Shown: positions 15,545-23,609 of the stretch, piece by piece
Numbering within the stretch: the stretch's first letter is position 1
Layout: every line of letters begins with the position of its first letter
The notes under the pieces: model-generated
What the model was told of the DNA's origin: nothing
Databases searched by the model: none
Seen by the model: the letters and a program-made list of their open reading frames with translations, nothing else
Position numbers and translations under genes: made by a program
Source of the DNA: an uncultured Coriobacteriaceae bacterium
Lineage (GTDB): Bacteria > Actinomycetota > Coriobacteriia > Coriobacteriales > Atopobiaceae
Reading direction: 5' to 3'
Assembly (NCBI GenBank): GCA_902780305.1
Contig: CACZFB010000048.1
Coordinates: forward strand, 1-46,722
DNA length: 46,722 nt

Positions 15545-17196
15545 TGCACGCGGGCGCTCCACGGCCCCTGTCCAGGCATCGCAAGCGCATAGCCAAGCCT
15601 ATCGAACTCCGTTTGAGCAAAACCAAGCGGCTCGCGCTGGTGGGCGAGGGGTTGATCGTGGGTATTGTCGTTGGCTTGGCTATAGCGCTGTATCGATTCG
15701 CACTCTCGCATGCCGAGGAGCTGCTGCGGTTCGTGACGCAACTCCTCGTGCAATGGGGACCGGCGGTGCTCCTGTGGTTTGGCATGCTGGCCATACTGTG
15801 CCTTTTGGTCGGGCGACTCCTCTTGCTGGAACCCTTTACGCAGGGTTCGGGCATCCCACAGCTCGACGCCGAGGTTGCGGGACGCATTGACATGCCGTGG
15901 GCTCGGGTTGTGCCCATTAAGATGGTCGAGGGCGTGCTTTGCGCCTTCGCCGGTCTCTCGCTCGGCCGCGAGGGTCCCTCCGTTTTGTTGGGAGGCATGC
16001 TTGGCAAGGGAGTCTCTCGCGTCTTCGGCGAGCGGCGTGGCCATGAGCGCTATCTGGTTACCTGTGGTGCGGCCGCTGGCATGTCGGCCGCATTCCACGC
16101 ACCTCTTACCGGGGTGCTCTTTGCCGTAGAGGAAATCCACAAGGAATTCTCGGCCCCGCTGGTAATCTCTGCCATGACTTCCTCGGTGGCGGCCGACTAC
16201 GTTTCATCCAACATTCTGGGCATCGAGCCGCTCATACATTTTATGACTTACTCCATGGTCCCGCACCAGCTGTACCCATGGGTCCTGCTCATGGGACTGG
16301 TTTGCGGTCTCTTGGGTGCCGCACACAACAAGGGCATGTTTTGGGTGCAGGATCACATATTTGGGCCATTGGAACGTTACCCCATCTATGTGCGCCTTGC
16401 CATACCGTTCTTCTTGGCCGGCGTGGCCGCCTTCGCGTTTCCCGACCTCATGTGCGGAGGCGACGCGATCGTCGAGCGCGTCCTGGACGTCCCTGCACAA
16501 ACCTTGGGCATGCTTGCCATGCTCCTCGTGGGCAAATACGTGTTCACAGCCATCTGCTTTGGGTCTGGCGCCCCTGGCGGAACGCTGCTTCCCTTGGTTG
16601 TAATGGGGTCACTCGTGGGCGCCATCTACGGAATATGCGCCATGCGGATAGCACAGGTGCCCGAGGCCTATGTAAACAGCTTCATCGTATTGGGTATAGC
16701 GGGTATGTTCTCGTCGGTCATCCAAGCTCCGGTAACCGGAGTCGTGCTGGTGTTCGAACTCACGGGAAGCCTCGAGGCGCTCTTGGCAACATCACTGGTC
16801 TCCATTATGGCGTACGTAGTGTCTGGCTTGGTCGACGGTGAGCCATTCTACGAGCATCTTTACGGGAGACTCATCGGCAGGCAGTCACAGGAGTCACAGG
16901 ATTTGCCACAGCGCCATGCAGGCGGCGAGAAGCTCGTGCGGACCTATGTGCTGAGCCCAGGGTCTTGCATGGAGGGCAGAGCAATACGGGACATCAGGTG
17001 GCCGCAAAACGTACTGGTCGTTACGATTAGGCGTGGGGGCACCGAACTGGTAGCCAAGGGCGACTGTGTTATGGCGGCGCTCGACGAGCTTACGGTGGTG
17101 TTCGACGTTGCCCGAGAGGACCAAACGCACACAGCCTTGAGGGAGCTCTGTGCACCAGCCGTGGCGGACGAGCCTGAGGCGCCATCCGCCACGTAA
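15544..17196 (+). CDS. ClC-family chloride channel/antiporter with C-terminal RCK_C-like domain
   Basis: This 550-residue membrane protein carries the ClC selectivity segments GSGIPQL (residues 101-107), GREGPSV (gating Glu143) and GSGAPGGTLLP (about 339-349). The 'proton' glutamate position, VEEIHKEF (about 196), is also acidic, so an H+/Cl- antiporter is more likely than a channel. About ten hydrophobic spans precede a soluble end (about residues 465-535; MEGRAIRDIRWPQNVLVV) of RCK_C/TrkA_C type, which in other ClC proteins binds ligands. The start is GTG, sharing a base with the apt stop, behind AGGTGGGG. It may serve acid resistance or anion export. Confidence 0.88.
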   Translation: MHAGAPRPLSRHRKRIAKPIELRLSKTKRLALVGEGLIVGIVVGLAIALYRFALSHAEELLRFVTQLLVQWGPAVLLWFGMLAILCLLVGRLLLLEPFTQGSGIPQLDAEVAGRIDMPWARVVPIKMVEGVLCAFAGLSLGREGPSVLLGGMLGKGVSRVFGERRGHERYLVTCGAAAGMSAAFHAPLTGVLFAVEEIHKEFSAPLVISAMTSSVAADYVSSNILGIEPLIHFMTYSMVPHQLYPWVLLMGLVCGLLGAAHNKGMFWVQDHIFGPLERYPIYVRLAIPFFLAGVAAFAFPDLMCGGDAIVERVLDVPAQTLGMLAMLLVGKYVFTAICFGSGAPGGTLLPLVVMGSLVGAIYGICAMRIAQVPEAYVNSFIVLGIAGMFSSVIQAPVTGVVLVFELTGSLEALLATSLVSIMAYVVSGLVDGEPFYEHLYGRLIGRQSQESQDLPQRHAGGEKLVRTYVLSPGSCMEGRAIRDIRWPQNVLVVTIRRGGTELVAKGDCVMAALDELTVVFDVAREDQTHTALRELCAPAVADEPEAPSAT

Positions 17197-17277
17197 GACT
17201 GAACAAAAGTACGGTGGTGAGGGAGTGGTCTGTTCCTCTCTACTTTACATAACAACGATTATCAGAAAAACGAGTAA

Positions 17278-18222
17278 CTAGCCCTCAACTGGCTGTCCCA
17301 GATATGCTGCCACGCTGGTCGCAGCAACAGCGCCATCGCTGGCAGCCGTCACGATTTGCCTGAGCGACTTCTTCCGCACGTCACCGGCCACGAAGAGTCC
17401 GGGCGTCCGCGTTTCCAGGCGGTCGTTTGCCACGACGTAGCCAACCTCGGCCACGTCCACCAGTTCGCTTACCAACTGTGACGCAGGCACGCGACCAACG
17501 AACACGAACACGCCCACGCCGTTATCAAACTCCTCGGTATGTAAATCGCCCGTCTTGTTGTCCCTAAAGGTGACGCTGGTAATCGCGTTGGTGCCGCCAA
17601 TGGCGGTGATGCTCGTAAGGTAGCGCACCGACACCTTCTCGTTTTCCTCAACCTGGCGGGCAACCATGGCCTGAGCCCTCAGGTGGTCCTTGCGCACCAC
17701 CATGGTTACGTGCGCGGCGAATCTGGTAAGGAACAGCGCCTCCTCGGCGGCCGAATTGCCACCGCCGACCACGAACACCTCGCGGCCCCTAAAGAACATG
17801 CCGTCGCAGGTAGCGCAGTACGAAACCCCCTTGCCAACAAAGAGCTCCTCGCCGTCGAAGCCCGCATGCCTTGGCGTGGCGCCACCAGCAAGGATAACCG
17901 CCTTTGCCACGTAGTTGCTCTCGTCGGTTTGCACGAGGAACAGCCCATCCTCCATGCGCTGGATGCTCGACACGTTGGAAACAACAATGTTTGCGCCAAG
18001 ATCCTCGGCCTGCTGCCGCATGGCCTCAACCAGCGAATAGCCATCAGTATGCGGAACGCCTGGATAGTTGTCGATGTCGCTGGTAAGCACCATCTGGCCA
18101 CCAACGGCCTCATGTTCTAAGACTACGGCATTGAGCATGGCTCGTTGGGCATAGATTGCCGCCGAAAGCCCGGCGGGTCCAGCTCCCACAATTACCAGAT
18201 CCAAGGTCTGCTCTTCGCTCAT
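17278..18222 (-). CDS. trxB: Thioredoxin reductase
   Basis: TrxB passes electrons from NADPH through FAD to thioredoxin. The 314-residue length is normal. Visible parts are the FAD-binding GAGPAGLSAAIYA (13-25), the redox pair Cys136/Cys139 in CATCDG, the NADPH-binding GGGNSAAEEA (about 153-162) and the C-terminal FVAGDVRKKSLRQIVTAASDGA that contacts FAD. The ATG follows GAAGGGGAG. It is a single-gene unit with its own extended -10 promoter, insulated from upstream dut by the long palindrome at 18294-18364. Confidence 0.93.
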   Translation of the reverse strand: MSEEQTLDLVIVGAGPAGLSAAIYAQRAMLNAVVLEHEAVGGQMVLTSDIDNYPGVPHTDGYSLVEAMRQQAEDLGANIVVSNVSSIQRMEDGLFLVQTDESNYVAKAVILAGGATPRHAGFDGEELFVGKGVSYCATCDGMFFRGREVFVVGGGNSAAEEALFLTRFAAHVTMVVRKDHLRAQAMVARQVEENEKVSVRYLTSITAIGGTNAITSVTFRDNKTGDLHTEEFDNGVGVFVFVGRVPASQLVSELVDVAEVGYVVANDRLETRTPGLFVAGDVRKKSLRQIVTAASDGAVAATSVAAYLGQPVEG

Positions 18223-18264
18223 TTCGCTCCCCTTCTCAAAGGATATTTACATCGTGCGCGATAT

Positions 18265-18293
18265 ATTATACCACAACAGGAACTTGGCTGAAA
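18265..18293 (-). promoter_or_regulatory. trxB promoter
   Basis: On the minus strand, TATAAT is preceded by TGG (extended -10) and lies 17 nt from a TTTCAG -35 box. The -35 abuts the palindromic repeat. The leader is about 35 nt. Confidence 0.65.
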
Positions 18294-18364
18294 CCTGTCA
18301 AAGGGGGTAACCCCCATTGATATGCCGCTTGCGGCAATCAATGGGGGTTACCCCCTTTGACAGG
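18294..18364. repeat. Paired palindromic repeat (about 34-bp arms), probable terminator of nrdR-dut
   Basis: Left arm 18294-18328 and right arm 18331-18364 are reverse complements except for one extra A, with a TT loop. Each arm also contains its own small palindrome, GGGGGTAACCCCC. The element starts 12 nt after the dut stop. Confidence 0.85.
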
Positions 18365-18376
18365 TCTGCACATCAA

Positions 18377-18826
18377 TCAGTCGACGCCACTCGAGCCAAA
18401 CCCTCCAGCGCCACGGTCCGTCTCGTCCAGACTATCCACCTCTTGCAACCGTACCGTGGGAACCCGCTGAATTACGAGTTGCGCTATGCGCTCCCCCTTT
18501 GTTACGCGGATGCTGTCTTCCCGGTTGAGGTTGATGGCCGCCACCTTGAGCTCGCCACGGTAATGCGAGTCGATGAGTCCGGGAGTGTTGGCAAGCGAGA
18601 GACCCGTCTTGAGCGCCATGCCACTTCGTGGCTGCAGGAATCCGGCATATCCCTCGGGAATGGCAATGGCAAGACCAGTGGATATGAGCTTGCGCTCCAA
18701 CGGCCCAAGCGTCGCATCCTCGTTGGCCCTTAGGTCTAGTCCCGCATCGCCCTCATACGCGTAGGTGGGCATTTCTACGGACTCGTCAAGCCTGCGAATG
18801 GGCACCACCAAGTCTACGTTGCTCAT
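18377..18826 (-). CDS. dut: dUTP diphosphatase
   Basis: The trimeric dUTPase splits dUTP to dUMP and pyrophosphate, keeping uracil out of DNA and feeding ThyA. All five family motifs are present in order: DAGLDLRA, PRSGMALK, GLIDSHYRGELKV, RIAQLVIQ and the C-terminal GAGGFGSSG that closes over the substrate. The 149-residue length is normal. The ATG overlaps the nrdR stop by four bases (ATGA), so both come from one message. This couples a dNTP-synthesis repressor with a dNTP clean-up enzyme. Confidence 0.93.
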   Translation of the reverse strand: MSNVDLVVPIRRLDESVEMPTYAYEGDAGLDLRANEDATLGPLERKLISTGLAIAIPEGYAGFLQPRSGMALKTGLSLANTPGLIDSHYRGELKVAAINLNREDSIRVTKGERIAQLVIQRVPTVRLQEVDSLDETDRGAGGFGSSGVD

Positions 18827-19272
18827 CGGTTTAGACTCCTCAATTCGTTGGAGAACTCGTCCACGTCCTTAAAATCGCGATATACGGACGCGAACCTGAT
18901 GTAGGCAACCTTGTCGAGGGTCATAAGGCGCATGAGCACCATGTTTCCAATCTCCTCGGAGGTTATCTCGTTGATGCCATTGTCCCTGAGCTCCGTGGCA
19001 ACGTCATCGAGCAGTGCCTCCAGGCGCGTGAGCGGGATATTACGCTTAACCGTTGCGCGCAATAGCCCGCGCATGACCTTTTGGCGATCAAAAGTCTCGC
19101 GTGCTCCGTCCTTCTTAATAACGATGAGCGGCGTCTCCTCGCGGCGCTCGTATGTGGTAAAGCGTTTGCCACACCGCATGCATTCTCGTCGACGTCGTAT
19201 GGCCTCGTGGTTTTCGGACGGCCTGGAATCAACGACCTTAGACTCTTCGTAGCCGCATGATGGACAGCGCAT
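18823..19272 (-). CDS. nrdR: Ribonucleotide reductase transcriptional repressor
   Basis: NrdR senses ATP/dATP and represses ribonucleotide reductase genes. The N-terminal zinc ribbon has Cys pairs CPSC and CMRCGKRF, followed by an ATP-cone domain (about residues 49-139; VIKKDGARETFDRQKVMRGL). The 149-residue form starting MRCPSCGYEESKVVDSRPS is chosen because its ATG at 19272 follows GGAGGGAGG; an upstream in-frame codon would add 12 unlikely residues. No ribonucleotide reductase genes are in this window, so regulation is in trans. It is paired with dut. Confidence 0.93.
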   Translation of the reverse strand: MRCPSCGYEESKVVDSRPSENHEAIRRRRECMRCGKRFTTYERREETPLIVIKKDGARETFDRQKVMRGLLRATVKRNIPLTRLEALLDDVATELRDNGINEITSEEIGNMVLMRLMTLDKVAYIRFASVYRDFKDVDEFSNELRSLNR

Positions 19273-19383
19273 AACCCTCCCTCCGATTGAATAGAAAGAA
19301 GATAGCACATAGTCGAGGCAGAACGCGCCACACCGCTGCCTTTGTTTATCATCTGGCTACCTATGTGAGTACTCCCGCGGTTG

Positions 19384-19809
19384 CTACGAGGTCTGTGGCA
19401 CCACGAGCGTTTGTCCCGGGTAGAGGCATGCAGTGTCCACATTGTTTGCCTGACGCATCCAGCGTACGAGTTCGGCGGTGCTCACGCCCTCTATGCTGTG
19501 CCGCTCCGCTATCTGCCACATGGTGTCTCCCGTCACAACCGACACCTCTTCCTTGGGTACATCATCGAGCAGCTGTGCCACATGCGAGGCGTGCGTCGCG
19601 TCCACCACCGACTGCGCAAGAAAGCAAACGACCAGAACAGACGCCACAAAGAGGGCAAGGAGCCCGCTGGCACCTCGACGTGCGGGCCTGCGCCGAGGCG
19701 CCGATGCATGCGTGTTGGGCTTCCTGCGAGCACCACCCTCGATTACGACAAGGTTCCTGGTAGCGGCACTCAAAGCGAGCGACCCGAACGTCTGGCATTT
19801 GTTGTCCAT
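19384..19809 (-). CDS. LysM membrane protein divergent from lexA (YneA-like)
   Basis: The 141-residue protein has a basic cytoplasmic N-terminus, one membrane span at about residues 49-67 (LLALFVASVLVVCFLAQSV) and an external LysM domain at about 88-140 (VVTGDTMWQIAERHS, YPGQTLVVPQ). Its single span, LysM end and position back-to-back with lexA match Bacillus YneA, an SOS-induced cell-division inhibitor. RBS GGAAGGAAG. Two LexA boxes lie in the shared intergenic region, and its own promoter (19905-19932) lies between them. Division blocking is inferred from context; LysM proteins can also be plain peptidoglycan-binding factors. Confidence 0.75.
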   Translation of the reverse strand: MDNKCQTFGSLALSAATRNLVVIEGGARRKPNTHASAPRRRPARRGASGLLALFVASVLVVCFLAQSVVDATHASHVAQLLDDVPKEEVSVVTGDTMWQIAERHSIEGVSTAELVRWMRQANNVDTACLYPGQTLVVPQTS

Positions 19810-19889
19810 GTATTTCGCTTCCTTCCATACGGCGTGTATGGCTGTTATATCGTACGAAGTGGACTAAAATAGAAGAGTACACTTGTTTC

Positions 19890-19903
19890 CGAACATGTGT
19901 TAC
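19890..19903. promoter_or_regulatory. LexA box 1 (lexA/LysM divergent region)
   Basis: CGAACATGTGTTAC closely matches the Gram-positive LexA consensus CGAAC-N4-GTTCG. It lies just downstream of the minus-strand -10 box and overlaps the likely lexA promoter. Confidence 0.75.
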
Positions 19904-19904
19904 T

Positions 19905-19932
19905 ATTATGCCAGTACAAAGGTTCGTGTCAA
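19905..19932 (-). promoter_or_regulatory. Promoter of the LysM (YneA-like) gene
   Basis: On the minus strand TTGACA is followed 16 nt later by CATAAT. It gives a leader of about 90 nt and is flanked by the two LexA boxes. Confidence 0.65.
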
Positions 19933-19939
19933 GTAAAAC

Positions 19940-19953
19940 CGAACAATTGTTTT
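19940..19953. promoter_or_regulatory. LexA box 2 (lexA/LysM divergent region)
   Basis: CGAACAATTGTTTT matches the CGAAC-N4-GTT core. It lies 19 nt before the lexA GTG and upstream of the LysM promoter -35 box. Confidence 0.7.
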
Positions 19954-19971
19954 GTTGGAAAGGATAGTGCC

Positions 19972-20628
19972 GTGGAGCGCCCAAAAATCAGCAAGCGACA
20001 GCAGGCCATCTTCGACTTCATATGCCAGTACAGCAAGAGCCATGGGTATCCGCCATCGGTACGCGAGATCGGCGGCGCCGTGGGCTTGGCATCGCCCTCC
20101 ACCGTGCATATGCACCTCAAGTCGCTCGAGGACAAGGGATACATCCACCGCGATTCGAAGAAGCCCCGCACCATAGAGGTTATGGACGAATCCCCCACCA
20201 CGGCTCCCAAGCGCCCCATGGGCAATGCGCCCATACAACAGGACCTCACCAACGGAACCATATCGCTGCCGCTCGTCGGTAGGGTCGCGGCGGGAACACC
20301 CATTCTGGCCGAGCAGAACATCGAGGAAATGATTACGCTTCCCACGAGCATCGTTGGGGACGCCAGTTCGTTCCTCTTGCGCGTGCGCGGCGTGTCCATG
20401 ATTAACGCCGGCATCTTCGATGGCGATCTCATCGTGGTCAAGGAGCAGCATGACGCCCGAGATGGCGAGATTATCGTTGCCCTCATTGACGAGTCTGCTA
20501 CCGTAAAAACGTTTTATCGCGAGCGCGACATCGTGCGACTCCAACCCGAGAACGACTCGATGGAGCCCATATACGTGCGCAATCCCATCATTCTTGGTCG
20601 CGTCACCACGCTCATCCGCTCGTTCTAG
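19972..20628 (+). CDS. lexA: LexA SOS repressor
   Basis: LexA binds SOS boxes and cleaves itself when RecA filaments form on damaged DNA. From GTG 19972 (RBS GGAAAGGA) it has 218 residues. The N-terminal winged helix is at about 1-70 (KRQQAIFDFI, PPSVREIGGAVGLASPSTVH). The cleavage pair is Ala107-Gly108 in GRVAAGTP, and the catalytic dyad is Ser142 in GVSMINAG and Lys179 in SATVKTFY. Earlier in-frame codons would put the start inside the operator region and are unlikely. Two LexA boxes upstream show autoregulation shared with the divergent LysM gene. Confidence 0.95.
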   Translation: MERPKISKRQQAIFDFICQYSKSHGYPPSVREIGGAVGLASPSTVHMHLKSLEDKGYIHRDSKKPRTIEVMDESPTTAPKRPMGNAPIQQDLTNGTISLPLVGRVAAGTPILAEQNIEEMITLPTSIVGDASSFLLRVRGVSMINAGIFDGDLIVVKEQHDARDGEIIVALIDESATVKTFYRERDIVRLQPENDSMEPIYVRNPIILGRVTTLIRSF

Positions 20629-20630
20629 CC

Positions 20631-21422
20631 ATGCCACAGCACGCCGCCTCATCGCCTATTGCCGAGGAATCGACACAGGCACAAGGTGTCAACGGCCGAC
20701 TCAGGCTGCTTGACGCCCTGCGTGGTTTTTCCCTCGTTTCGATGATTGGCTTCCACCTATGCTACGACCTCGTGTACCTCTGCGGCGTGGACCTTGCGTG
20801 GTTCAGGCCTCCGTTGCAGGACATATGGCGCTCAAGCATATCCTGGACCTTCCTGCTGCTCGCCGGCGTCATGTGCAGCATGTCGAGGAACAACCTTAAG
20901 CGGGCGGGAAAGTACGCCGCGTTTGCGGTGTCCATATTTGTCGTTACGAGCATCGCCTCGGTCGACGCGCCCATCAGCTTTGGCATTATTTACTGCATGG
21001 CCTTCTCTACGTTCCTGTTTTGGTTGTTGCAAACGCTTGGCATTCCCCCAAGAGGACCAATCGCGGCAATCACGTTCTTCGCACTGTTCCTGCTGGCGTA
21101 CAACGTTCCTCGTGGCTTTGTTGGGTTCGCACCAGTGAGCATGCCGCTGCCTCGGTCACTCTACGAATCGAACCTGCTTTCCTGCCTCGGGTTTCCGGGT
21201 CCAGAGTTCATCTCGAGCGACTACTACCCCCCACTCCCCTTCTCACTTCTTTACCTGTGCGGTAGCTCCATGGGATGCTGGTGGCACGAAAGGGGTTTTC
21301 CCAAGCTCTTCTGGACATATGGCTGCCCACCTCTGGAATTAATAGGCAGACACTCCCTGCTGGTGTATGCCATCCATCAACCTGTGCTACTCGGTCTTGT
21401 GCAGCTGCTCTTCCCCAGCTAG
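20631..21422 (+). CDS. DUF1624/heparan-alpha-glucosaminide N-acetyltransferase-like membrane protein
   Basis: The 263-residue protein opens with the family signature RLRLLDALRGFSLVSMIGFHLCYDL and has seven or so membrane spans ending in GRHSLLVYAIHQPVLLGLVQLLF. Members are acyltransferase-fold membrane proteins; the bacterial substrates are mostly unknown. It starts 2 nt after lexA and could be expressed with it, which would make it SOS-linked by read-through. Its 3' end overlaps the convergent hflX frame by 215 bases. The conserved C-terminal motif lies inside that overlap, so this frame is the real one there. Confidence 0.75.
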   Translation: MPQHAASSPIAEESTQAQGVNGRLRLLDALRGFSLVSMIGFHLCYDLVYLCGVDLAWFRPPLQDIWRSSISWTFLLLAGVMCSMSRNNLKRAGKYAAFAVSIFVVTSIASVDAPISFGIIYCMAFSTFLFWLLQTLGIPPRGPIAAITFFALFLLAYNVPRGFVGFAPVSMPLPRSLYESNLLSCLGFPGPEFISSDYYPPLPFSLLYLCGSSMGCWWHERGFPKLFWTYGCPPLELIGRHSLLVYAIHQPVLLGLVQLLFPS

Positions 21423-22698
21423 CTTGAGCTCTGGTCGTCGGTGGAAAAACGGTGGCAACATAGCCATCCGCACCATACTCCTCATGGATTATCCTGCATC
21501 GCTCATGAATCATCTGGACCATCTTCCCCCGATCGTAGGGAACGCATACGGTTATGGTCGTGTCCAGTCGCGTTGCCTCTTTTGCAATCCGATAGGTCAG
21601 CGCGTCGATCCCCATGCCCGTTGATGCCGATATGCACACGGCCTTAGGATGGTCCCGACGCACGTGTTCACGCTGCTCTCGCGTGAGCAAGTCGCATTTG
21701 TTGAACACGAGCACCCGCGGCAGCTCCTGCGCTCCAAGCTCCCCCAGGATGTCCTCGACCGCCTTAATATGCCTCGGGGCATTCTGGTCAGACGCATCCA
21801 CGACCAAAAGCAGCAGATTTGCCTGCTTTGCCTCTGCAAGCGTCGACTTAAACGCCTCCACGAGCATGGTGGGAAGCTTTTGCACGAACCCAACGGTGTC
21901 GGTGAGCGTCACCTTCTTGCCCTCGGGCAGCTCCAACGAGCGTGTTGTGGGGTCAAGCGTGGCAAAGAGCTCGTCCCGAACGTAGACGGACGCGTTGGTG
22001 AGTGCATTAAGCAGGGTTGACTTTCCGGCGTTGGTATAGCCCACCAGAGAGACGCGATACACGCCCGCCTCATGCCTCGACTTCGACTGCGTCTCCCTCC
22101 GGCGCTCCAGCACCCTCAGCTCGTTTTGCAGGGTAGCGATGCGCTTGCGAACCAGCCTTCGGTCTACTTCCAGCTGGCTCTCTCCCTGGCCGAAACGGCT
22201 TCCAATGCCACCTCGCGTCTGCTCCTTAACCAAGTGGCTCCACATGCCGCGCAGACGCGGCAGGAGGTACTGGTTTTGCGCCAGACGGACCTGCAGCCTT
22301 CCCTCCTTAGTCTTGGCGTGACTGGCAAAGATGTCCAAAATGAGGGCGGTCCGATCGATTACCTTGACGTCAGGGCCAACGATCTTTTCCAGGTTCGCCT
22401 GTTGCGAGGGCGTAAGCTCCTCATCGAACACGATAACGCCCGCCTCGAGCGCATGTGCCTGCTCTGCGATCTGTGCGGCCTTTCCAGTCCCCACATAGGT
22501 CTTCGCCACAGGCTTGCTCAACCGTTGGGTGCAGGTTGCGACGACCTGTGCCCCATCGGTCTGCACCAGTCGCGCGAGCTCGGCCAACGACTCCTCAATG
22601 GGCCATTCCAGGCCTGGTCGGTCCACCCCAACCAGCACGGCCTTCTCGCGCTTTTGCGACTCTTCCAAAACGTTGACAAAGGCTATGGGGTTCTCCAA
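21208..22698 (-). CDS. hflX: GTPase HflX (with odd C-terminal extension)
   Basis: HflX is a ribosome-associated GTPase that splits stalled or heat-damaged 70S ribosomes. It has the N-terminal HflX domain (DEELTPSQQANLEK, GRLQVRLAQNQYLLPRL), a coiled-coil linker and the G domain: GYTNAGKST (G1), ATLDPTT (G2), DTVGFV (G3), NKCD (G4), SAST (G5). The open frame gives 496 residues, but the family usually ends near 425-430. The last 70 residues are antisense to the conserved end of the neighbouring gene and look unlike HflX. A frame change at the T5 run near 21446 would instead end at 21387. TTG start at 22698, overlapping miaA by 16 nt. Confidence 0.85.
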   Translation of the reverse strand: MENPIAFVNVLEESQKREKAVLVGVDRPGLEWPIEESLAELARLVQTDGAQVVATCTQRLSKPVAKTYVGTGKAAQIAEQAHALEAGVIVFDEELTPSQQANLEKIVGPDVKVIDRTALILDIFASHAKTKEGRLQVRLAQNQYLLPRLRGMWSHLVKEQTRGGIGSRFGQGESQLEVDRRLVRKRIATLQNELRVLERRRETQSKSRHEAGVYRVSLVGYTNAGKSTLLNALTNASVYVRDELFATLDPTTRSLELPEGKKVTLTDTVGFVQKLPTMLVEAFKSTLAEAKQANLLLLVVDASDQNAPRHIKAVEDILGELGAQELPRVLVFNKCDLLTREQREHVRRDHPKAVCISASTGMGIDALTYRIAKEATRLDTTITVCVPYDRGKMVQMIHERCRIIHEEYGADGYVATVFPPTTRAQASWGRAAAQDRVAQVDGWHTPAGSVCLLIPEVGSHMSRRAWENPFRATSIPWSYRTGKEVRRGVGGSSRSR

Positions 22699-23609
22699 TC
22701 ATCACAAATGAGCTGCACCATCTGCCCAGGCGCAAGCTCGTCCGCCGCAAGCCAGGTAACGCGCCCGTCTCGCTTGAGCCACGAAAGCTGCCGTTTGGCA
22801 TAGCGTCTGGTATTGCGCTTTACCAAGGTGCGTGCCTCGTCCAAACCGATGGTACCCGAAACCGCGAGCACCACTTCCTTGTACCCGATCGCCTGTGAGG
22901 CCGTCGCACAGTCCAAGAGCCCACCGTCGATGAGGTCTGTTACCTCTTGCACCAGGCCATTGGCAAACATCTCGTCCACACGCGCATCGATGCGCGCATA
23001 CAGCCACTCCCGCGAGTGCCCAATGCCCCATATGCGCGCCGCATAGTGCTCCTTACGGCTCTTGAGTCCCTCGTGGTGCGTCGCATACGAGGTTCCCTCG
23101 TCCAGCATCTCCAACGCCCGCACGACGCGACGCTGGTTGTTGGGATGTATGAGGGCCGCACTCTGCGGGTCACGCCTTTTAAGTAGGGCATGCAACTCCT
23201 CAGCACCATGCTCTCGGGCATACGTCTCGTAGCGCTTGCGGCCCTCACCCAGAACCTCTCCCTTAGGAAAGGACATTTCGTCGATTACCGCATCGAGGTA
23301 TAAGCCAGTGCCGCCACACAACACGGGGACCACATCCTTGGACAGCAGCCCGTCTATGCATGCGCGCGCATCTGCCTGAAAGAGAGACACCGAATAGGGC
23401 GTGCCAATATCCACGACGTCCACCATGTGTAGGGGGCAGCGTCGCATCGCCTGGGGAACCTTTGCCGTGCCGATGTCCATTCCCCTATACACCTGCATGG
23501 CGTCTATGGACACGACCTCGCCACCCAACTCGAGGGCAACGCACTCGGCAAGCTGGCTCTTTCCCGATCCCGTGGGACCTACGATGCACAGTACGCGCCC
23601 GTCGCTCAT
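22683..23609 (-). CDS. miaA: tRNA dimethylallyltransferase
   Basis: MiaA attaches a dimethylallyl group to A37 of tRNAs that read UNN codons. The 308-residue protein shows the P-loop GPTGSGKS (11-18), the DXXQVYRGMDIGTAK segment (36-50) and the tRNA-binding CGGTGLYLDAV. It overlaps the miaB stop by four bases and hflX by 16, forming a spoVS-miaB-miaA-hflX operon. MiaB, encoded just upstream, acts next on the same nucleotide, so the pair makes ms2i6A37. Confidence 0.93.
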   Translation of the reverse strand: MSDGRVLCIVGPTGSGKSQLAECVALELGGEVVSIDAMQVYRGMDIGTAKVPQAMRRCPLHMVDVVDIGTPYSVSLFQADARACIDGLLSKDVVPVLCGGTGLYLDAVIDEMSFPKGEVLGEGRKRYETYAREHGAEELHALLKRRDPQSAALIHPNNQRRVVRALEMLDEGTSYATHHEGLKSRKEHYAARIWGIGHSREWLYARIDARVDEMFANGLVQEVTDLIDGGLLDCATASQAIGYKEVVLAVSGTIGLDEARTLVKRNTRRYAKRQLSWLKRDGRVTWLAADELAPGQMVQLICDDWRTP

